Part shown: positions 9,993 through 20,934 of the stretch, in pieces
Numbering within the stretch: position 1 is the stretch's first letter
Layout: every line of letters starts with the position of its first letter
Assembly (NCBI GenBank): GCA_951640195.1
Contig: OX621168.1
Span: forward strand, 992,001-1,056,000
Direction: 5' to 3'
DNA from: Porpolomopsis calyptriformis
Taxonomy: Eukaryota; Basidiomycota; Agaricomycetes; Agaricales; Hygrophoraceae
Length of the DNA: 64,000 nucleotides
The notes under the pieces: model-generated
Databases searched by the model: none
What the model was told of the DNA's origin: nothing
Seen by the model: the letters and a program-made list of their open reading frames with translations, nothing else
Position numbers and translations under genes: made by a program

Positions 9993-11138
9993 TTAAAAAC
10001 CCTGTTCTTTTAGTTCCTTGATGAGCTGAGCTTTTCTCTCCTTCAGCCAGTGATCAATCCCACAGTTGTCCACCACTCAGATAGTCTCTTCTGTAGTAAT
10101 TGGGGAAACCATGTCGTCAACCTGTTCCATCTCAATGCCTCATATGTTTTGACCTCGACCTTGTCCTGCATATGGTCTTCCTCATTTTCCAGCAGAGGTA
10201 CCACTCGATGGGTGCACTGATGAAGAAGAGGCAAGAGGGGGATTGGGACACTTGTTTGCCCAATGACCTGGTTCTCTGTAGCAATAGTAGTTGCCTTGCG
10301 GAACTCGCGATATTGATAATGAGGAAGTTGTCTCCTGTTTGATAGGAGCAGAGGAGGGAGTTCAAGTTGCCAGTTGAGCCATAGTCTCCCTAGGAGTGTA
10401 GTAGTTACCCCGGGGAGTGGCATGATGCTCAAGTATAAGTTCGAGATATTGTCAATTGAAGGTGGAAGCTTTTCTCTTCTAAGCATTGAGGGTGGTGGGG
10501 ATGGGATCAAGGGCATAAATCTTTTTGAGGATCCTGGGATTAAGGCTGTTTTGGTAGAAAACTTTAAGTGCATTGTTGTTGAATCCAGTTTCATCTGTGA
10601 GAGCTCCAAATCGTACATTATAATTATCCACAGTTGAAAGTCCTTGAGTTAGCTTTTGAATCTTGACCTGCGCCATTGCCTTAGCATCAACATCTCCAAA
10701 ACTTTCCTCGATCAACTCCATAAAATCCTCATAGTTGGCTCCGATCCATTGGTTGCGATTAAAATCTTGAGTCTGTTGTCAGGCCTATAATTAGGTGACA
10801 CTGATCTTTATAAATAACAAGACATAGTTAATCTTCTGTCTGTCAGACCACTAGCTGTCGTCGAGGACTAGACAACAAGCCTGGATGAAGTTAAGACATT
10901 TGGCTGCAGACCCATCATATTCATCAGGTTTGGCAATCTTGATGGGGGGAGGAGTGGGTTGTTGAGACAAGGGAGGTTATTGAGGGGGTTGGGGAGGTTG
11001 AGGTTGCTGTTGTTGTTGAAGCTGAGTGATCAGCTGGGTTTGTTGAGCAATGGTTTGCTCAAGTTGACGAATAGTGGCTATTAAGGTCATAATATCCATA
11101 GAAGGGTTGGCAGGGGCATTAGTGGATATTTCTGACAT
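9993..11138 (-). pseudogene. Element B gag with conserved slippery stop
   Basis: The frame begins at ATG 11,138 (MSEISTNAP) and ends with TAA 9,995-9,993. It aligns with element A gag along its length: coiled-coil start, Q/P-rich runs, KPDEYDGSAAKCLNF core, and a degraded zinc knuckle near 10,280. Multiple stops break it. Despite this decay the end still reads KELKEQGF followed by the stop, with GGGTTTT (10,002-9,996) in the same register as in A. Confidence 0.85.
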
Positions 11139-11579
11139 ATTGGTAGATGTTGGGGGTAGTGGAGTTGTTGGGGCTGTTAGTGTTGGTGTTACGGAAGAAA
11201 GTTGGGAGTAAAGGGAACTGTATTGTCCTGGTGGGGTGGCAGCTCATTGATAAATTGGTCTTGTTGCTGAAGTTGAAGATGAAGAGAAAAGTCCTCTTGT
11301 TCTTGATTGGGTTCGTGGTCCTAGGGGTATAGGAGCAGGGGCAGGGGTAGGAGCAGCTAGTGTTTCTTCAAGATCAGAGGAAAAGGAGGGTTCTTGATCT
11401 CAGATGGTAGCTGAGAAGGTTGATCTTGAAAGAGGGTCTTCATATTGTTCAGCATCTGAGTTGTCGGTAGAAGCCAGGATGGAAGTAGGTGTGAGTGAGA
11501 GGAGTGATGTTGATAATCACAGTGATGGAGTAGGGTTTGGATAAGCAAGTGGGAGAGAACTAGAAGGAAGTCTGATTCT
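11139..11579 (-). other. Element B leader and PBS
   Basis: The 5' untranslated leader on the minus strand. The PBS (11,578-11,568, minus GAATCAGACTT) starts one base from the LTR and matches the LTR self-primer at 11,687-11,677. Otherwise it is G/T-rich low-complexity DNA without a convincing ORF. Confidence 0.7.
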
Positions 11580-11985
11580 TGTTATAAACTGGTTGTTTAG
11601 AATGCATTTTACTTTAGGTGTTCTGTCCTAAGAGATAAGGTATGGTTCTAAGTCCTTGTTATGAGTGGCTAACAAGGAATCAGACTTAGAGTCTGATACG
11701 TACAAGAGGTACTCTTTATATACTGACTACTTATCTGTGTGAGTCAGTGTGACATAAACATGTGTCAAAGATAAGGGTGAGTCATGATCGATGACGAATC
11801 ATAAAGGGATGAAACATGATGGAAATGAAGAGTGTCTGTATATGGATAGAGTAGCGGGGAATCTCTGGGGAATCCCAAAGAAAGGCAATGGGGAATCCCA
11901 ATGAAAGAATGTGGGGAATCCTAAGATAAAATACAGGTTTGCATGAGATAAGATAAAGAAAAGGAGAAAATTTGCGACCGTGACA
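11580..11985 (-). repeat. Element B 5' LTR
   Basis: 406 bp; on the plus strand it reads TGTTATAAAC...CCGTGACA. It contains four GGGGAATC(C/T)C-type motifs (about 11,858-11,930), a minus-strand TATATAA and the self-primer 11-mer. It belongs to the same LTR family as A, C and H. Confidence 0.92.
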
Positions 11986-11994
11986 TACACAGAA

Positions 11995-12875
11995 GATATT
12001 GTCTGGATCTGATAGAGTCTAGGAAGTAAGCTTTGATTATGGAACAAGAATACAGCACTTACAGCCAGGATACACCCTCTCATTGTGCCTTGGACTGTTA
12101 TCTAAGTGCTTACCATATAATGATAGTTCAGCTTGTAGATTGTACCATGCACCAAGCTGTCCTATATAGGACATATGTAGCACCCATTTATCCAAATTGC
12201 TCCATGGTTGGCTTTGTGATCGAAGACCCAACTGGAGTATCCCATAGAACCATTCCATGTAAAATGTCCAGGTTGTCCATACAGGTCCACACTGGTGGAT
12301 ATCATGGGCAACATGGAGAAGACCATGCAGGGTGAGTGTACAGATAGAGACCCTGGTCTCTTCAAACTGGTAGTAATATCTAGATAACATTTGTAAGTTT
12401 CAATAAGAAAATACAAATTACTTACGTCTCAAACGTCTTCACCCAGTCGATAATTGAAACTTCCAATGCATCTACTTCATCTTCCGTAGTCTCAAACTGT
12501 AGTGAAACTTTCATAATATTAACAAGCTGAAGCATATGGGTGTAGTATTTCTTATCATGGAATCAGTCCTTGAGGAGATGTGGGGCAAGGTAAATAAACC
12601 AAAAACACCATGATTCAGCTGTGAAAGTTGAACATTCATCCACAATATTGTTGAGGACTTGAATGAATGTGGCTGGAATATCTTTAACAGTATTAGCTGT
12701 CTCTTGTCCAATTGCATCCCAGTTCTATTTGGTAATTTCAAAGTCTGACCCTGGTAGTATACCAGGGAATCTTCCAGTCCAAAGCTTTACAAGATTTGGC
12801 ATGATATTCTCCAACAGAAGGTGCATCCATTCATATAGGCAAGAACATGCATAATTGATCGAGTGAACACAACAC
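11995..12875 (-). pseudogene. Tnp2-like transposase fragment of a second DNA transposon
   Basis: The minus-strand translation from ~12,870 down gives CLYEWMHLLLENIMPNLVKLWTG, then FKSSTILWMNVQLS and similar pieces in shifted frames. It ends with LHGLLHVAHDI, CGPVWTTWTFYMEWF and SQSQPWSNLDKWVLHMSYIGQLG at ~12,320-12,130. These are motifs I associate with the C-terminal half of fungal CACTA/Tnp2-type transposases. Stops and frame changes are numerous. It differs from the transposase at 26-29.6 kb. Element B abuts it on the left and gypsy D2 on the right at about 12,880. Confidence in the family is moderate. Confidence 0.65.
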
Positions 12876-12883
12876 AGTCTGGT

Positions 12884-13705
12884 CAAGGTATCACCGATGC
12901 CACTGAACATGCCCTCATCACCCTTTCCTACATGAAGGAAGGGACTGCTGCCATCTGGGCTCAATAGTTTGTCAACAATTATCTGGATGCTACAGATGAT
13001 AATAGCGATCCTCTCCCCTTTCCTTCTTAGGCTGACTTCAAGCTTGGCCTCAACAATAGCTTCAGGGATACCACCTCAGAACAATGCACTTACAAAGAAG
13101 TTGAAACAATGATGCAAGGATCTACATTGATTATGGAGTACATCATCAAGTTCATGATGAAATCAAAACTTGCTAGTCTCGGCAACCAGGATAAAGAAAT
13201 CATCTGCATTTTCAAAAAGAACATCTACTGCAACATTGTTCACCAACTTTATTTGAGTCCCCCCCTCCCCACTACTTAGGCAGCCTATCACAACAAGGCC
13301 CTCACTATCAGACAGCTCCATGAGTACTTCCGACAACAAGAGTTAACCCAAAGGCCAGTTGCTTCCACCTCACGATTCATCCCCCAGACCCTCCCATCTC
13401 ATCCCCAGGCTCAACCCTCTGGAGATTGTCAAGTCCCCACCAGGATTATCCATAGCAGTCAGGGAAAGCCCATAGATATCGACAAGACATGTTAGGTCCA
13501 CCACTGTTTCAATTGTGGAGAAGTCAGACATTTCTGACAAGATTGTCCCAAGGAGAAGGCTGCAGTTAATGTCTGCACCCTCTTCTACAATATAACTGTG
13601 TTGGAACTCAATGAGTTGAAGAACCTCCTTTCTGTAGAGGAGTACAGCTTGGTGAACGATGCCCCTGCTCTCAATGACGAATTAGATTTTGTCGATAGTC
13701 GATGA
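12884..13705 (+). pseudogene. D2 gag, 5'-truncated
   Basis: The frame aligns with D1 gag: TDATEHALITLSYMKEGTAAIWAQ at the start, then NNSFRDTTSEQCTYKEVETMMQG, a degraded zinc knuckle (CFNCGEVRHF*QDC, ~13,510), and KNLLSVEEYS...LDFVDSR before TGA 13,703-13,705. Stops are mostly TAG for TGG or TGA for CGA. The terminal TGA overlaps the pol ATG as ATGA (13,702-13,705). Confidence 0.82.
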
Positions 13706-14442
13706 AGATGCGTTCCCTTCATTTGACTGGGAGTTGTTTGCTCTAGCAGAACACCCTTGTATCAGATGTTTCTTCTTTATCTACTACAATAGCATGTACA
13801 GTACCCAGTATACCTGAACCTAATACCCCCATCATTTCTTCTCCTCTGAAACTTGCTCTGTCAGATGAACATGCTGAACACCCCAAAACCCCCACTCCTG
13901 AATCATTGTCTCTTTCTGTCAATTCAATCAATGTCAACTCTCTTTCAACCCCTCTGGATATTGTTAATGCTATTAAAGGCAATGCTAATTCAGCAATTTC
14001 TATTCTTTAACACTAGTCTCACTTAGCATACTCACGTGAGATGGTACAGTCTACCATTGATGAAATCACTGCCCTCTCCCCAGAGAATGCCATCCGAGCC
14101 TTGAACAAACTCAAACAACCCCACATCTTCATTCATAGCTCCAAAGGAAGTTAACTCGTCCTCAAAGCCTATCTTGTCATATTGGACAATTGTGTAGAGC
14201 ACACTGCCACTGCTCTCATTAACAGCAGATGCAAAGGCTTTTGTATTAACATCAAGTACATTTAAGATCACGATCTCCACACAACCCCTCTCACTCAACC
14301 CATTCCAGTGCACAACACTGATGGTCAACCTAATGCTGAAGGCCCTATCTCAGAAATGGTTACTCTCGAACTGCAAGTTGGAACTCACATGGAACGAATC
14401 AATTTCAGCATCACCAACCTTGGCAAAGGACAAATCTTCCTT
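13702..14442 (+). pseudogene. D2 pol, N-terminal part up to the CACTA insertion
   Basis: Starts at ATG 13,702, overlapping the gag stop. An S/P/N-rich region (~13,760-14,010) follows, then the protease area (VEHTATALINSRCKGF, where D1 has ALVNSGWEG) and a post-protease segment ending ITNLGKGQIFL. The coding sequence is cut at 14,442 and resumes at 30,239 with the D-W-L-K-T-H-N-P-S-V-D-W region. Confidence 0.8.
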
Positions 14443-14885
14443 CACTCCTTGCACCCAACTATTTTCCCACATGCAAAATCTTATGCAAAATAGTTGGTAG
14501 TCTGTTATAATATCATAAAAGATTTTGTCTACTGCAATTATTTTCATTCCACTTCATGCAAAATTGGTTTTAAATGTTAAATGTCACTCAAATTTTGCTC
14601 TTGTAAATTTGTTTGGTTTCGCATTCTTGCAAAAACATTGGGAAAATGTTGTATTTTATTATAATTTGCACCATTTGGAAACAAAAAGATCTACTGTGTG
14701 CAATTTTCTGCAAATATTTAAGCTCTTCAGACATGAAATATTATAAATATTGCACAAACATTTTGCAAGGTGCGAAATCAGCAGGAAATCTAAAATTTTG
14801 CACACTACAAAATTGACCATGCACTGAAGCACGCGATGTCTGGAATGATAAGCGTGCAAGCAAGTGCACACTGATTTTCTTACTT
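14443..14885 (+). repeat. Left terminal inverted repeat of the CACTA element
   Basis: About 443 bp, aligning with the reverse complement of 29,793-30,235 with scattered mismatches and small indels. It is AT-rich with repeated ATTTTGCA/TGCAAAAT motifs, which would suit subterminal transposase-binding sites. Confidence 0.9.
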
Positions 14886-14938
14886 AGTGGTATGACATGG
14901 AAAAAAATAGTATTGAAAATGCTACAAGTAGTAAGACG

Positions 14939-17496
14939 CTATGCAAAGAAGTGGTGGTTATCCAAGTACTCATATGAGAATTTTTGAATGCATGCTTTGA
15001 GAGTGCGAGCTTCTCTCATTCCTTTCAGTCGGTCACGCCACTTGTTGGCAGGGAGAGGTTCAGCCTGTCCGTCTTGGATCTCCTTCAAACGTTTTTGATA
15101 CCACTCCTCATTCCGCTCTGTCCAATGGCCGAGATTGACGCCACAATCCCACTCATTCCAGGTGGTGGGAAGTGGCCACCAAGATTTCACCGCCATTTGA
15201 TCACCATACCCTGAAAAGCAAAGAAGGATTAGCTCTGGTAGGAGATATAGTAACACTATACACACCTGTATAACAGTGGTAGACTCCGCAAATAAGTCGG
15301 ACTTCTGCATCCGAGAGTTCGTCATCCCATAGTACACAGCCCAGTTCCAGTTCATCTGTGCAGTACCCCGTATGATGTACTGTTACCGCAGATGAAGGGC
15401 CTTGCAATGCAGAGTCGAGGCTGAGACTCTCCTTGGCCAACTGCCAAACAATCCCTCCCTGGAGTAGGGCAGCACGGCCTCGTGGTTGGGTGAGGATTGC
15501 GGCTCATTCGTGTAGATAAGCAGCATAATTGTGTGAAGCAAATTTGTAACCTGACAAACGTATAGGTACTATCTTCACAGTAGCCTGTGAGACTGGGGGT
15601 AGGACCAATTTGAGTGATACAAGTGTTCGGAATGTGATCCCCTGCTGAATCAGCAGGCGAGCCACGCCATAAATGCTGATATTGTCTTTACCGATTGATT
15701 GTAATGCATACAGCGTATCTGCCACATTGGTCAAGCCAAGGACCCAGTTGCAGGCAGAGCTCGGAGGGGATGAAAGGACACACAGGTCTGGTGCAGCCTG
15801 GGCAATTGGAGAGTGGCATTTGTGCACCAGAGCTTGTTGATTTCCATTGTTGAGATCCCATTCGCTTTGTTCTGGGCGCACTCCTCTTGATAGCATGAAG
15901 ATGAAACGAACCATCGCCATTTCAATTGAGGAGAGTGAGTCTGGAACCAGATCCACATTGACACTGAGAATGCGCAAGCCACGCTGCCATCTCTGAGAGT
16001 CCTGTGGAGAGCCAAGATCTAGGAGGGGAGGGATGAAGCTGTAATGACGAGCCAGGAGTTTGATGACATCGTTATGCACCTGTTCATGCTGATCGCCATC
16101 GTCATTTGGAACAAGAGGACTTGCACCGCGATCAAAAGCGTTGCGTGCGAGGTAAGAGTCGACAACAGCATCATCCAGCAGATCATCCAGTGGATTCACT
16201 TGTGTAGTAGTAGGTGGGAAGTCGTACTCGTAGGGATCCACGCCTTCGGGGTAAGGGTCCTCAGGCTCGTCATTATCACCAAACTCTTCACACAGGTCCC
16301 ACTCATTTTCCCAAGCATTGTATCGCCTTTGCTATTCACCGTAGTTGTATATGGTGTCCTCATTATATTTTTGAGAAACTTTTCACCAGGAAAGTTGAGG
16401 TGGTTCTTCCTCATTGTAAACCCATTCAAAAACTTTGGCCTTTTTTATCACAGGATTCTTCTCCCACTGCAAGCGCTTCTGACGATCGAGGGGGCTCTCT
16501 GTCAACTCCTTTTCGGCGTGTCATTTAGCTCTTGCCGCGAAGAATTCCTCCCACAGCTTCATTTGCTTTTGCTTCTTTTCAGGTGGTTTATGTCATTCTG
16601 CCACGCTGGTGGACACTTCACAGGATGGCATGGAGAAACAAGGGCTTTGAAGGATCGATGATGTTGCAGCCTGCAGGAGTTCTGAGGGGGGGGCCAAGAT
16701 AGCAATGTTGGTATCAAAACGAGCCTCATTTACATATGCAGACATCCACGGGTACCATACAGGGATATTGTAGTCACAAAAAAAATCTACACCTGGCTGC
16801 TTGCCATATTTCCTCTGCTTGAGGAGTGGGTCAATGAAGGTACCAGCTCAAGGGTTGTCACGGGAGAAGTCGTTGACTGTAGAGGCTATGACACTGGATA
16901 ACCAAGCTTGGGGGAAGCCATCATTTGCCAAGAGTGTGACCCACTTGGGAATTGGATTGGCAAGTTTTTCGCCAAAAGTCTTGAAAGACGCGGCAATGGC
17001 GTACGAGAGAAGGCCCATCCACATGACGAACCAATCTCAAGCAAGATGGAGTTGGATGTGAGTGTCGCGAGTGGTCCTGTATAGACCATCATAGTGGAGA
17101 TCAAATGGAGGGGGTGGACGAAGGAAGGGGAGTGAGGCCAGCTCTGGATTATGTCTATTCATGAAAATCACAGCATAAATCATTTTTTTTCTCAAGACGC
17201 CGCCAACTTTGCATCATGTCTGCAGGAAGATGATACCTGCTATGTCCGCTGACGATGGGCGGGAAGCTGAGTCGGTCAAATGGCACCCTGGTGAATGATG
17301 GCCGGAGTGGTATAAAGCTCAGCCATCCATATGCATCGCTCCACCAACAAGGTTTTTTGAAGTCTTCAATGTGAAGAGTGGAGCCTCTGAAGATGTAGTG
17401 GTTGGGATGGGCTGGATCCGGAAGCTCCACATCTGCCGAGCAGTTTGGAGAATAAAAAATATCACCATTGAGAATAGAAACGTGACCCTGATACAT
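14939..17496 (-). pseudogene. Cargo gene 1: unnamed ~800-aa basidiomycete-type protein
   Basis: Reads leftward from ATG ~17,496 (MYQGHVSILNGDIFYSPNC, then HYIFRGSTLHIEDFKKPCWWSDAYGW as separate motifs) to a stop at 14,939. Later landmarks: VWYPWMSAY (~16,760), an E/K-rich stretch (~16,600-16,400), the long open segment 16,241-15,504 (PDLCVLSSP, WVLGLTNVADTLYALQS), and SGYGDQMAVKSWWPLP with WTERNEEWYQKRL at the C-terminus. An intron with GT...TTTTCAG boundaries fits 15,265-15,211 and joins the frame correctly. Several TGA/TAG codons interrupt it, for example at 15,506, where Arg would fit in YLHERAAIL. I recognise the family only as a recurrent uncharacterised fungal protein. There is no transposase motif, so I treat it as cargo. 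Confidence 0.75.
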
Positions 17497-17519
17497 GGCA
17501 TGAGTTTCAGTGGGAAGGT

Positions 17520-18246
17520 GTGTCTGGTGAGCCCAAAATACAATGGGAGTGGAGAATTATGTCTGGATAATCCAAAACAACACAGTAGTGGGAGAGGAGA
17601 ATCATGTCTGGAAGATCCAAAACACGATGAGGGTAAGAGACAAGAAGAGTTGTGGCGTTTACGAGTTGTCACACCAAATAAAGTAGTTTGGTTGACAAAC
17701 ATGGCGCAAACAAATGAAGCCAACTGCACAACTCAGTGAGAAAGACATGTGTCTGGATAATCCAAAACACAGTGAGGGATGGTGGTAAGAGTAAGAGTGA
17801 TCGTGTCTGGATAAATCCAAAAACATGTTGTTACACAATAAAGTGACCAACCAACTTACAACAACAACAAAGCAGTGTCAAACTGCAAAGTCAGTTTGCG
17901 CACAAATAACAACTTAGCTCAAACTCACCACCATCGTCTTTTGGGATTCCCAGAGACGTTTCTTCCTCTGCATCTTTTAGATAATCCAGAGATGCTTTCG
18001 TTCGCTTATACCTTTATTCTATCCCACCTCTAGTCTTGCAAAGAAGCGCCATGATCCCGCTATTCTGTGCCAGAGTACCATCGTCTTTTGGGATTCCCAG
18101 AGACATCTCTCCCTCATCTTTTAGATAATCCAGAGATGCTTTCATTCACTTATACCTTATTCTATACCACTTCTAGCCTTTGCACAGAAAAACTCTGACA
18201 TCTCTGTGCCAGAGTCCCATCGTCATTTGGGGTTCCCAGAGATGCC
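17520..18246 (+). repeat. Near-palindrome block 1 (between cargo gene 1 and the WD40 gene)
   Basis: About nine 22-24 bp units. Left of ~17,830 they read GTGTCTGG-ATAAT-CCAAAACAC (for example 17,748-17,770). Right of 17,930 they run in the opposite sense: GTCTTTTGGGATTCCCAGAGAC at 17,936-17,957 and 18,083-18,104, and CATCTTTTAGATAATCCAGAGATG at 17,971-17,994. Inner arms (TGGAT/ATCCA or GGGA/TCCC) and outer arms (GTGT/ACAC) are inverted, so each could form a small hairpin or bind a dimer. No ORF crosses the block convincingly. Confidence 0.8.
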
Positions 18247-18559
18247 TACTCCCCTACTCATTACAAATGTATTCAGACTACAGTAATTGAATTACAGGTA
18301 GTCTAAGCCTTCGGCTTCGTTAAATCCCCACCCTCTTTCCCTATTAATGGTTTTAGTTTTGGGATTTTTCCATGAAAGGTTCGCTCACATTCATTCATGC
18401 GCTCATCTAATAGTCTGATGACAACCAAATTAACATGATCAGGACTAGGACGTTGATAAGACCCTTGGCATCTGTATCTGATTTGCCCATTCGACCATTG
18501 GAAGCCTATCTGACACTTGATCGGTGAGCCATTCCTCTAACGTTAGTCATAACTCACCG
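18247..18559. other. Spacer without recognisable gene
   Basis: About 310 bp between palindrome block 1 and the 3' end of the WD40 relic. I see no repeat unit or open frame of note, though the degraded last exon of the WD40 gene might extend here. Confidence 0.4.
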
Positions 18560-20065
18560 TTTTTTTCCAGAGACAGATATCAGCGTCATCAGCTGAAGGC
18601 CCACTCGCAATGAAATGGCCTTCTGGTGTCATTATGGAGTCAATCACCTGCACCATAATATCATCTAGGGCAATCCTCAGCATGTGAGCCCAGTTGGTGG
18701 ATTTTTTTCTCACCTGCCGTATGCTTTAGGACCTGCAGTTGCTCGCAGGTCTCGATGTGGAAGACATAGATTCTTCCGTGGTCGCTTCCACAAGCAACGG
18801 CAGTGCAATTCTCCACGAAGGCTCCCTGTTTCACAAATCTCTTCTTTGAGCGAATGATCATTGTCTGCATTGGCGATGTGTGAGGTATGTGATATAGATC
18901 GAATCCATTGGATAAATTGTCAATGAGCACAAGTTTCCCTTTGGGACAGACAATTGCATTCCCTCTGCGACCTTGTATTCAGCAAGTTCCAAACATGATG
19001 GTAAATGGGATCTTACATTTCAGATTTCAAAGTCTTGACTACTTTCGGTTTCTCCACAGGTTCCACTGCCTCTGCGTTCTGCAATGTCCTGAAATCACTA
19101 TTGTAAAAATTTCCCTTCCAATCAATTTTCGAGCTCACATTTCTCCCATCTCCAGGCCAAAGATAAGAATATTCTGGCACTCATCCAGAAAATGTATTGC
19201 TCAGGGAATCACATTGTCCACTTGCTTCTTCCACAACTTGACCAAGGTACCTGCTTCGATTAAATGACAGCTCAAACAGTACTGAACAATGCTTACCATT
19301 CTTCTCTAGCGTATGCATCAAGATCTCTCCATAATGACTAGTTACCGCAATCCGACTGTGGACCAGGTCGTACGCCAGTGCCTCAATGCTGTCACTGCTT
19401 GGAACCACGCAAGTGCTTGATAATTCTACAGCAGGTACCTGCTGTCTGATTGAGCTTATCAATCATGGAAGCTTTTCAAGTACGTACACCATTCCTCATT
19501 CTTTTATAAATCGCGATCAGCCCTCGCCCTATTCCAAAGCAGATGGTCTTGTTTAGGCCACCGCTTTCGTGCCCCAACCAAGCGATGCAAGTAATCTGCC
19601 CCCATCTCCCATGACGATCCTGGATGACATGCTAGCATGTCATTGTCGCCATCACCCAGATTCTGACACATCCGTCATCACCTGTAGTTTATTGATATAC
19701 TGATTCTATTGGCAATAGAATAGATTCTTACCACTGCTTGCAAGGAATGCCCCATCTTGTGTGAAACCGAGGCAGTTGATTGGGCCTTTATGACCTTGGA
19801 GACGAGCAGCGAGGTGATAGTACTTATAGAATCAATGATTTGAACGAATAAAGTGATGTTGAGTACTTACTTTGTGTGGGGCATACAAATATCTCCACCA
19901 TCTCTGTATTTCTTGGATGAACATTGCATCTATCTTGCTTTTACTTTGAGTCCCTCTGAGCCGCTCACTATATATCGTTCTGCATAATTGTGATTGTGTA
20001 TCTAGGTGACTGACTCTTGATGACAAGGATAGTACAGTACAACAAAAGCACTCACACTCAAACAA
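18560..20065 (-). pseudogene. Cargo gene 2: WD40-repeat protein relic
   Basis: Minus strand, 20,065 to ~18,560. Blade-like segments: LQGHKGPINCLGF-QDGAFLASSG (~19,800-19,732), a 50-nt intron with GTAAG...CTACAG (19,731-19,682), then GDDGCVRIW (~19,680). Later come IEALAYDLVHSRIAVTSHYGEI (~19,390), VACGSDHGRIYVFHIETCEQLQVLKH (in two stretches, ~18,800-18,730) and HFIASGPSADDADICLW (~18,610). These GH...W-type spacings are WD40 beta-propeller repeats, usually protein-protein interaction scaffolds. Stops (after MTC, and near 19,190) make it a pseudogene. WD40 proteins are not part of canonical CACTA machinery, so this is probably captured or co-mobilised. Confidence 0.75.
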
Positions 20066-20102
20066 CGAGCAGTGAACAAAAGTATCCAGGATTTAAATAT
20101 AC

Positions 20103-20890
20103 TTGAGTACAGGTAGAGATATCCAGGACGACATGAAATGGCATCTCCCTCTGATTACCGCACGTATCGAATTTCTACCCCAAACACTTCCAACTATTAC
20201 GCCCCGCATCAATTTTTCCATCCCTGAGATTGAGCATCCAACCAGATGTGGTACCGTTGAGGAACTTGACCAGCATTCAGAGACATTATTCAAGCTCTCT
20301 TCTGTTGAGGGATCCAATGATGAGGAGATGCTGTCCTTGATCCCTAAACCACCAGGGGAACCTGGACGTCCAGGTAGCGGGGGATACAACCTTGAGGAAT
20401 CTACGGGTTTACCTAAGAAGACATATGAAGCAGTACTGGTGAGTTCAGGGATACAAGGGAGTAGAATAACGCTCACCCAAGACCAGAAAGGTACTCATGC
20501 ACAGGCAAAAAAATACCTTGACACCAAAGCGAGTTTCAGCAAGTAGAGACGTCCACTAATAACTCAGATCTGCCAAGAGCAAGAAAAGGCATTCCCAGAA
20601 CTGAGGAGATATGCGAACTGCTGGCCAGTGCGCGACATGCTTGAACTCCACCTGAAATATACAGCAGAGACCGCGCGGCATGCCAAATCAAAAAAAAATA
20701 ACACGGAAACTTGAGAAGGTACATTCCAGATTGTAATGTGGTGCTGCTTTAATTATATTCGCGTTACAGGTAGCCAAGAAGACCGTCTTGCACAAAAGGC
20801 AGATTGCCGCAAGCGAGAGCGGTAAGGAATCACAGGGTACAGAATCGCAGGACACGGGGATGGAGTCGGAATCTGAGTGAGGTAGAAAGA
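20103..20890 (+). pseudogene. Cargo gene 3, N-terminal part
   Basis: Open from ATG 20,103 for 147 codons: INFSIPEIEHPTRCG, a P/G-rich linker (PKPPGEPGRPGSGG), KGTHAQAKKYLDT. An intron-like gap (~20,546-20,570) is followed by EKAFPELRRYANCWPVRDML and LHLKYTAETARHAKSK (~20,580-20,690). A second gap ending in CAG leads to VAKKTVLHKRQIAASESGKE and an E/S-rich tail with TGA at ~20,880. The AFPELR...CWPVRDML signature recurs in uncharacterised basidiomycete proteins as far as I know. Its presumed C-terminal counterpart is at 24,150-25,202, separated by palindrome block 2 and another ORF set. Confidence 0.6.
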
Positions 20891-20934
20891 TAGAGTACTG
20901 AGTATGGGTATAGGACTTTATGGATTCATTACAA

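Larger units (their letters stand above)
1..11985 (-). mobile_element. Gypsy element B (Ty3-like, chromodomain), decayed and interrupted
   Basis: This minus-strand LTR retrotransposon occupies 1-1,136 and 7,603-11,985; its 3' LTR lies beyond the left edge of the window. From right to left it shows a 5' LTR, a self-priming PBS, a long leader, gag, and pol ending in a chromodomain. It is interrupted by a 212-bp LTR (TSD GCAGG), itself split by gypsy element A. Every ORF carries several stops and the longest open stretch is under 200 residues. It is an old relative of A, C and H; the homology is clear at protein level along its whole length. Confidence 0.9.
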
